A stretch of 15,261 bases of DNA from Suillus spraguei (lineage: Eukaryota; Basidiomycota; Agaricomycetes; Boletales; Suillaceae): NCBI GenBank assembly GCA_016800925.1, contig JABCPU010001129.1, positions 1-15,261 on the forward strand, given 5' to 3'. The first letter of the stretch is position 1. Every line of letters begins with the position of its first letter. The position numbers and the translations under genes are program-made. Of this stretch, positions 8,314 through 15,261 are shown one piece after another. The notes under the pieces are model-generated. The model worked only from the letters and a program-made list of their open reading frames with translations, was not told the origin of the DNA and did not search any database.

Positions 8314-10561
8314 TCAAATGTGCGTTGCATCCATAGTTGTTTGTGCTGAAAATTTGTTCTCGGATAACACTCGATTGACAGCTCTATCACGCCTCAACGT
8401 TCAACGTTGACCTCGCTCATACTTTAAAATGACTGATTGTAGTAGATTGGATAATACAACGAGGCAGACTTGAGCGAGGTATACCAGGGTGAGCGAGTAA
8501 GTGATCTGGAGTAATCAATATGTAGTATGCGGACGTGCAACTATCACTCAAAGTGAGTTCAGAACACCCCGTGGGCAAGTGTAGAAAAGTACAAGTTACC
8601 TCTTCGCGAAATAACCTAACGAGAATTTGTATCTCGGTGTTAAGACAATCCAGTTACACGTCAAGACATTGACTATCTAATTCTTGACCCAATTTTAATT
8701 TGAGATGAGACAAACAACAATATTTGACAATGCACCGTTCAGAATCACATCAAGGGAAAGGTTTCCAATAGACTGCGAGTCCTGGAGTCTGGAGAGATGG
8801 ATACGCCATTGTTGTTTATTGGTTGGAAACCGGTCATTCGTTTCTCTCTGGCCCACGTTTGTCATGCAACATGAAGATCAGGCGCCCGAACTCCGATTCC
8901 AGAATCCTCGTCTCAAACTCGATCGTGTTTGGCGGGACATCTGACACCGATCCGTTCATAAATCCCATATCATTCAACGGCATCGTGAGACCCAGAGTGA
9001 GTTAGGACTCAGGAAGCCCATCAAATGAGGAGTAAATTGATAAACATCATCAATCAAACTGTTCGGAAGACGATGTGCGTGGAGTAGCCTCACCTGTTCG
9101 CAACATGTTAATCGGTGCATACACTGAAATCAATATCATGAGTCAAAGAACAAATGACTGGAAGACTGCAAGGCGGTGCTACCACTGACAAAAGCCTATG
9201 ATAGACGAAGAACTTAAAATCTTCTCTTAGTTTTCCTCCACATCCCTCTGCTATGGAATGGCTCAGACATGAAGTGAAGATCAAAAAGGGAGTGCACACC
9301 GTTTTCTCATAACTTCAAACCACCTAGCAAAGTACGATTATCACCAAAAGCGCTCACACTGTCGCATGGTTCTGGACGTTGTGTGGATCATCGAGAATGC
9401 CAAGGATTGTGTTCTTTGTGCGTGACATCTGCAGATGCCGGCAGGCCTCAGCTGTTTAGGCTGTAGATGTGAATGAAGTGTTCTGCATCACTTTTAAAAA
9501 AGTGAGATAAATGAAAGCAGGTAAATATCGCGGACTACCGACCTACGGAACTTGTTCCCAAAAGGCGCTAAGGCAATACTCATTTCGCCGTTATATATTT
9601 CGCCAGCAGCAATCCTGCGCAGCTGCAATTTATCCCTGGTTCTCCAGAACATGCTCGACAGCCTGCAACAGAATGTCAAGCCTAGATACGACAACTCAGT
9701 ACTCAGGCGCCATCGACTTCGGAGCAGTCTATAAAAGCGACCTTCTCAATTCCTGACAGAATGATAATCAGAGGATACCTGTCAGTCCATCCCGTTACAG
9801 TAACGGATGTGCTTATCGGCGAAATGATATAAATCAGTAGTAAAAACCTCTAAGTTGATTGCGAAATTTCACAGGTATTGCAAACAGCAAGTACCCCAAA
9901 TCCGATGGCAAGGTGGAAGAAGAAGATCGCTATCTGATTTCGGAAGGTACATCTGAGCGATTACTTCTACAAGCCGTAGCACTGAATGCGAGTTGCGCGT
10001 TGCCAGTGTGCAAGTCAGGTAGTTGTAGCATGATTGTTGATAGGGTGCAAAGAAAGATCGGAGGGAACTCGTCGTACTACGAAGCGACGAATCACGATGC
10101 CATTAAGTGACAAATGATTCTTTCAGTACCGCATGGGCGATCTGTACCTGAGGTGGAGATATCTGGTGGCCGGGTTTGAGTAGAACAGCTTGGAGCAGAG
10201 GAGTGGGCGGAGTACTCTAGGCCAGCGAGGGACCAGACTTTTGTAAATGCTCTACTCGTCATGGATGGCAGCCTCTTCTCCTCTTGAGAGCACTGCTGAC
10301 CGGTCGAACTTGAACACCCAAGACAAGCCAATGGCGTCGACGGATACTAGCAGTGTAAACACCTGGGTGTAAGTGATCGCTCACGACTCAGACCAAGGAG
10401 AGATGACATTAAAATGGGAACGCGCGTACTGGGACATCAAATGCTAGATTCAGAGGCCCCACAAATCCACACCAGAGTGGTCACTGGTATGCACTTGAAC
10501 TTCTAATTAGTTGATGGGTATGCGCGCAGGACATGGTGGGGCATCACACGATAATCAGCAA
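8314..10561. other. Gene-poor stretch, no supported coding region
   Basis: Several open frames of 60-83 codons occur on both strands (for example 8705-8944, 9511-9756 and 9859-10110 on plus; 9494-9694 and 10092-10331 on minus). None carries a recognised domain or chains into a splice-consistent gene. The frame at 9859-10110 follows a good acceptor-like TTTCACAG (9867-9874) and is hydrophilic at first, so it may be an exon fragment of something decayed. A 10-bp inverted repeat lies at 8410-8480. Confidence 0.4.
8410..8480. repeat. 10-bp inverted repeat with 51-nt spacer
   Basis: ACCTCGCTCA (8410-8419) is the exact reverse complement of TGAGCGAGGT (8471-8480). It begins directly on the end of a TCAACGTTGA palindrome (8401-8410), about 100 bp past the EFM3 stop. 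It could be a 3'-UTR or flank structure, or the ends of a small decayed element. No target-site duplication was recognised. Confidence 0.45.
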
Positions 10562-10646
10562 GGGCGCTTAGCGCAGTGGTAGCGCGTATGCTTTGCACGA
10601 GCATCCGAATTGTATAAGGTCCAGGGTTCAATCCCCTGAGCGTCCA
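10562..10646 (+). tRNA. tRNA-Ala (anticodon TGC) with 13-nt intron
   Basis: The cloverleaf folds fully. Acceptor GGGCGCT (10562-10568) pairs with AGCGTCC (10639-10645) with one G:U, and the discriminator is A10646. The D-arm is GCGC/GCGC (10571-10574, 10582-10585). Anticodon stem TATGC (10587-10591) pairs with GTATA (10612-10616). Anticodon TGC is at 10594-10596. The T-arm CAGGG/CCCTG closes the loop TTCAATC (10627-10633). A 13-nt intron (about 10598-10610) sits at the canonical place one base 3' of the anticodon and contains GCA, able to pair with the anticodon. The 3' CCA is not encoded beyond the discriminator, as expected in eukaryotes. It decodes GCN alanine codons ending in A/G. Confidence 0.92.
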
Positions 10647-10653
10647 TTTTTTT
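10647..10653 (+). terminator. Pol III T-tract terminator of tRNA-Ala
   Basis: Seven consecutive T follow the tRNA discriminator base directly, a standard RNA polymerase III termination signal. The promoter is internal (A and B boxes in the D- and T-arms). Confidence 0.85.
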
Positions 10654-11443
10654 CATCTCACGACAGTGCAACGCCAGCCCCACAATTCTTGCCTAGCATG
10701 TTATTCTCATAGATTTGTCAAGCTAGTCTATATTTCATTTTGCGTTGGCAAATGACTGCTAATCCTATGTGATTCTACTAGACTCTGGACAGCCAGACAA
10801 ATTCACCACCAAACAAAAAATGAAAATGTAGCATTGATGGGGCTGGAGGCCGGAGAATGCACACAAGCTAAGGACAGAGTGATTCTGACAGCCAGGAAAA
10901 TGATGGAACCTTTCCATCTTTAGCTTTCAAGTCATCCTCGGTCAAATTGGAAGAGCCAACGACCGCAGGAGCGCCCATTGGCACCTCGAATTGAAAGTGG
11001 TAGACCGAGCCATATCGTTCTGATGTGTGTAGTTTGCGTGCGCTCCTGTTTTAGTATGTCGATACTGGGACGGAACAAAAGACTATTTACCTTTGATTCC
11101 GGCGGCGGGACCCGAGTACCAGACAGAGATGTCAACAGAGAAGTCAGCGCAAAACTTTGGAACATCCCATAATGAAAAGTTCAAGACACCATGCAAAAGT
11201 GGCCCGCCAAGGCATGAATAAAAAAAAAGGGGTTCAGCGATTGAGCATCTCAAGAGTGACACTGGCGAGCAAACTGTTTGATCAAAGCGTTCGAACGCGA
11301 AAACAAGATAGCATAAGCATAAGAGCACGTGGGGATGATGCCACTGCGATTCCTACAACGTGAAGTACGATGGAGACGAAAGAGAATGCATGCATTACAA
11401 AGAACTTGTGAAATCGTACCAGATGAAAACAATCCAGCAGGAA
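10654..11443. other. Intergenic between tRNA and CHAT pseudogene
   Basis: No gene is supported. Open frames of 64-91 codons on both strands have no recognised content. Those reaching past about 11444 on the minus strand are read-through beyond the natural C terminus of the CHAT remnant. Confidence 0.4.
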
Positions 11444-14400
11444 CCATACACCAATATGAATGCAAATCATCCTCTGCTCGAGTGGCACCTTCGTCATTAC
11501 TGCGTGTAGCATGGTTGAGTGCCCAAGCCGCCTTCGTATAGTCCATGACACCGCCATCCTTTAATCTTTGAACACATTCTCATAGAATGCTTCAACAACG
11601 TGTTTTGCATCGACCACTCACAGCGTGCCAGTGACGTTCTTGGACCCTGAAAACTGAAGACCAGCTGCGAGGTGAATGACTTCGTCGAGCATCTCCTCAT
11701 CGCTGACGTCGGTACGACGCGCCGACAAGAATGCGAAACTCGGCATGCGGAAGACCTTTCTCCATGATATCAAGCAGCGTCGAGTGATCATCTCATAACA
11801 AAATAAGAATCATGAAGGTAGGGGGTGCTTGCCATGACAAGCAAGGCGCACCCAAGTGTTTCTCTTGCAAAGCTTCGAGTGCACCTGCTCGTGTGGCTGC
11901 GTCGCCAGAAATAGTAGTACACTTGACCGTCGCAGGGTCAAGCTTCTGGACAAGCCCGAGCTCTCTGTCAACAGCTAAGAGTGCCTTGCCTTGCATCCGG
12001 TTGACCTTGTCCGAGAGCCACAAAGGACAGAGGCACACGCTTCTGTATCATTTATCTAGATCTGATTATAGCCAAAAGTGTCGGCGTGTAAGAACAGATA
12101 GAGATCCTTTAGGCATGGCTCCCTCCCAAAGTGATCGACCTTTTTTAAAAAAGGGATTAGCTGCACGGAGAGGAATAGACGTGAAAGCTGCAGTGGGACA
12201 CAGCCAGATTCAAGAGCGAGCTTTAGTTTAAGGACATGCTCGAGTACGTTGACAATTGGTAGCATCCAGGAGATCTATCCCTGAATCCCCTGGGTTCATG
12301 ATGCGTCTCGTATTGCCCTGGTAAGGCAGTCCTTGAGAGTATGCAAATCGGCGAGAGCCTGGGTGATAGACGGCAAAGGAACATGATGAGGCTCTCATGA
12401 CGTTGGAACAATGCTGGTGCTGTGCAAGTATTCACTCGCGATGAGGATGATGACCGGGCCCCGGCGGACTGCCCCTTGCAAGTCCGTATACAACAGCGGA
12501 AGGAGGAATCTTGATATTATGTATCTCAGCTACTGCAACGCCTCCTAAGTCTCCTATACACTGTTGTTGCCCGACCGGCGGCAGCTCTGTCTGTGCTACC
12601 TGCAGAACACTGAGCGTCAGAAAGGTGTTTGTTGAGCTCTGAGAGTGTATATGCTAGGTGGGGATTCGTCGACTCAAGCTCTTCAAGTGAACTGCACAAG
12701 CGAGAGGTCAACGACCATCATTGTTGGCCACGACCTTGCTCCTTGAGCTCGACTGCGCGTCGTAGATCGTCACAGTAAACGGCATTAGATGCTGCATCTA
12801 CAGGCAGCGAGCAGGCACAACTGAATGCAGCGGCGGCTTTGCGACGTGAAATTGTCGATGATCGCATTGCCAAATGACCGTCAAGGTCGAAACAAGTATC
12901 GTAGGCCTCCAGCGCAGGCATATGACTGTGCCGCTCTGCTGCGGCGACCAAGTTCTAGGCTGTTGTAATACGATATGGAAAACCCTGAGTAGGGTGTCTC
13001 GATGCCAATCTGAAGTTCTCCACAGCGAGTGACAGATCGGTATGGTTATGTCACAGGTAACGAGACATAGGTTTCCTGCAACCGCATGTAGCTGTCAGGG
13101 TCCACTGAAGGCAAAGCCGCTAATGATTCTTGGCACAGATTAATGGCCTCCTCGATACCTTCATTTCCGAGTTTGCGTGAAACGAGAGTAAAGCGTGAGC
13201 TCAAATTTCAAAGATTTTTATGGCGCTCTGGATGATCATGTCAAATGGATTCGCGGTATAGATCAATTGCCTTGTTGAGATCTTCCCTGACATGCAACTC
13301 TCCATATTAGGTTTTGAGCGTGAAGGTAAGGTTGCTAAGTACGGTGTCACGACGGAGATCCCCAGGTGGGCACAGTGTCGGTGCCTCGCGATAGAGGCTG
13401 ATGACTTGCTCAATACCATCATTATCAGAGTGATTGTTGAAACGGGTCAGGGTAACCCCTAGGTTGTCCAATGAGACATCACAAGACATGTGCCAAACAG
13501 GGCGCAGGCGTAGCGCTGGCCTCATCAAGAACATTAGGTCCGCCTTGGTGATTGAGGCGATAGTGACCAAGTGAAATGGTCAAGGTCAAAATGTCCCTCG
13601 GGGCACAGAGACACAGCTTCACGACGAAATTGTATGCTCTCACCTAATCAATCATTGATGTTGCTGCGTTGTGTAAAGCATGATCTGAGAGCCCGTGACA
13701 GTTTGTCAGCTTTTTGACGGTGTTGCTGACCCACAGGACAGAGCTCGAGTACATTTCATCAAATTGTCGGGTCATCAGATACGTCTGTGGGAAGATCGTT
13801 GCATTCACCAATCGCATAATCAACTACGCTGATGCTACGAAGGTAGGCGCCTTCTGGACAATGGGGCAATAGCTTGCAGCACAGTGCTGCGAATTTGCAA
13901 ATGCAGACGGCGGTAGGCTCCTTGCTGTTGCGCGATATCGATGATCTTGTGAGATCATAGAGGGTTAATGGGTGATCGTGATGACCATGCGGACGCAATG
14001 CAAGGACCTCGTGGAAAGGGGAAGTGGTGGAGTTGATGCCTTGAAGATCATTGCAAATATACCCTTAAAGGCGCGCATCCGCGATGTTGATGAGAGCCGT
14101 TGCGTGGTCATGATGGTCGACTGGACACTGGTTTAGAACCAATTGGAGATGCTCTATACCATGATTCAGGTGAGAGGCCGTCTTGCTCGTTATGTATTTG
14201 GCAGATCGTGCGTGGCCCGCATCTGTGTCTCGAGCAATCTCGCAGTCTACAAGGGACTACAGTTAGCATTCCATCAGCAAAAGTGACCAACGTTACTGAC
14301 ATCAGACAGTTCACCGTCCTGATTGTCGCATATACAATAGCGGTATTCAGCATGAAGGAAGGTTGTACATTTCAAATAGGTGGGAAAGAGATATCTACAA

Positions 14401-14838
14401 GATGGTTAGTAGATGTGCATGAATGGGCAGTAAACTTTCACTTATCAAAAAATTTTATCTCCGTGGTCAAGGAGCTCATCCCACGATGTCTAAATTTTCT
14501 TCACCGCCTAGCATTCGACCGACCTAGGATGCTCTGATCTCCACTGATAATGTAGGTGATTCATGTAATAATCCATAAACCGATGATCGGTTTTTGAATG
14601 GTGTCCAAAAGTTTCGATGAACTTTACAATCACAGTATCGCCCCAGATTGCAGATAAATCAGATGATAGGCCATTAGTAGTTGCTTTCCAGAGTCTCCTC
14701 GAGTGAGCATTGATGCCTATGTAAATGCCAGGAGGAGACCTGAATATTCTTTCCATAGAGAGTAAGGAGCATGAAACGGATACGAACTTATAACTCACAT
14801 TCAATCCCGGAATATTGGCTTTCTGAGCTACCAGGCAT
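11444..14838 (-). pseudogene. Full-length decayed TPR-CHAT (caspase-like) gene
   Basis: The gene can be followed on the minus strand from a likely ATG (14838-14836) to about 11444, but only by changing frame many times. In order: a short first exon with a GTGAGT donor (intron 14740-14798); an N-terminal segment with PPGIYIGIN and WGDTVIV, then WDELLDHGD; a clean 50-nt intron (14247-14296); TPR-type repeats (GHHDHPLTLYDLTRSSISR; LRLRPVWHMSCDVSLDNLG; LCPPGDLRRDTVLSNL); a linker (HMPALEAYDTCFDL; DDLRRAVELKEQGRGQQ; EELESTNPHLAYTLSELNKH); then the CHAT domain. The catalytic His survives in RLACHGK (codon 11836-11834). The expected catalytic Cys reads Arg (LSARRT, codon 11719-11717). A stop (TGA, 11620-11618) replaces the Trp expected after VTGTL. 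An extra T lies just upstream of LSARRT. It ends KAAWALNHAT then KVPLEQRMICIHIGV. TPR-CHAT families are expanded in agarics and some CHAT domains are peptidases tied to cell death or defence; this copy cannot be active. Confidence 0.85.
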
Positions 14839-15261
14839 GATGATACGATGAAACAAAATGACTAGCGTCGGGAACGGGTTGACAATGAGTACTGGAGGTG
14901 GCCACCACTCTATTACGTAGCGAGGCACCAGGAGGAAATAGAGTTAAAGTCTTTGAGCGAACAGCAAGCGTGGCATTCGAATGATTCGGAACTTGCTTGA
15001 ACGTTGAACGACCGTTCACTCAGTACACCTCGGCGACGTGTGACTATTCTTTCGTTTTCCCTCTTCCATTGCGCTGTCGCGTAATCCAGCACCTCGCCGA
15101 CACTTCAAACTTCTTACGTCCTCCCTGATGACTCAAGGGGCAAAAATTAACCAAGAGGCGGTCCGACCCACCCTCGCAGCTTCCGAATCCCCTTTCTCTT
15201 AGGCCAAAGCCCTCTAAAGCCCCATCGAGGCAGGGGCTATGCTTCACTCAGCATTTCTCGG
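14839..15261. other. Upstream flank of CHAT pseudogene, no gene seen
   Basis: This would have held the promoter of the minus-strand CHAT gene. Short open frames on both strands (14828-15019 and 15044-15247, minus) show nothing recognisable. A small hairpin (AGCCCC at 15218-15223 with GGGGCT at 15233-15238) lies near the window edge and is probably incidental. Confidence 0.4.

Noticed and set aside
9301..9480. Minus-strand segment reading GILDDPHNVQNHAT, reminiscent of fungal cytochrome P450 N-terminal regions
   Set aside because: Only about 14 residues resemble the family from memory. Flanking sequence in any frame does not continue the likeness, so it is not reported as a gene remnant.
11812..12231. 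139-codon plus-strand open frame
   Set aside because: It is antisense to the CHAT core containing the RLACHGK motif and has no recognised domain.
14100..14537. 145-codon plus-strand open frame
   Set aside because: It lies antisense to the N-terminal part of the CHAT remnant, whose minus-strand segments (CDNQDGELSDV, LNQCPVDHHDHATALINIADARL region) are clearly homologous to the family. The plus frame is a shadow.
15218..15238. 6-bp GC-rich hairpin near the right edge
   Set aside because: Short stem, no adjoining gene end and no T-tract; easily expected by chance.
1..15261. CRISPR arrays, bacterial operons, transposase or reverse-transcriptase genes
   Set aside because: No regularly spaced identical repeats, no ribosome-binding-site-led ORF chains and no recognisable transposase or RT motifs were seen. 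Introns and gene families are fungal.

Overview
The window looks like nuclear DNA of a mushroom-forming basidiomycete (Agaricomycetes). The reasons are the many 43-63 nt GT..AG introns with CTAAY/YTGAC-like branch sites, a split tRNA-Ala, a fungal-type mitochondrial ribosomal protein (Bot1/mS45), and remnants of TPR-CHAT genes of the kind that are expanded in agarics. The species cannot be named from the sequence.

Layout. (1) 1-4.8 kb is accessory, decaying DNA. A TCGT-rich leader precedes an unrecognised gene whose 5' half is frame-shifted but whose last introns are clean (190-1878). A 94-bp tandem duplication follows (2022-2208). After that come three copies of a small double-stranded-RNA-binding-domain (dsRBD) gene: a relic (2361-2545), an apparently intact three-exon gene (3929-4293) and a frame-shifted copy (about 4405-4679). 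The intact copy encodes 84-88 residues and is split into exons too short for simple ORF calling. (2) 5.2-8.3 kb is conserved core. It holds a divergent pair, mitochondrial small-subunit ribosomal protein mS45 (minus strand, 4 exons, 321 aa) and the eEF2 lysine methyltransferase EFM3/EEF2KMT (plus strand, 7 exons, 368 aa). Their start codons are 131 bp apart and the gap carries a TCACGTGA palindrome. Both models close with every splice junction in phase. (3) 8.3-11.4 kb is gene-poor apart from a tRNA-Ala(TGC) with a 13-nt intron and a Pol III T-tract. (4) 11.4-14.84 kb on the minus strand is a full-length but dead TPR-CHAT protease-like gene. It has many frameshifts, a Trp-to-stop change, and Arg where the catalytic Cys should be. 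(5) 14.84-15.26 kb shows no gene.

How the parts relate. The two core genes both serve translation, one in mitochondria and one by modifying elongation factor 2, and may share a promoter. The flanks hold lineage-specific families (dsRBD, CHAT, an unknown repeated family) in various stages of decay. The strongest candidate for something undescribed is the intact mini-dsRBD gene and its duplicated, decaying siblings.
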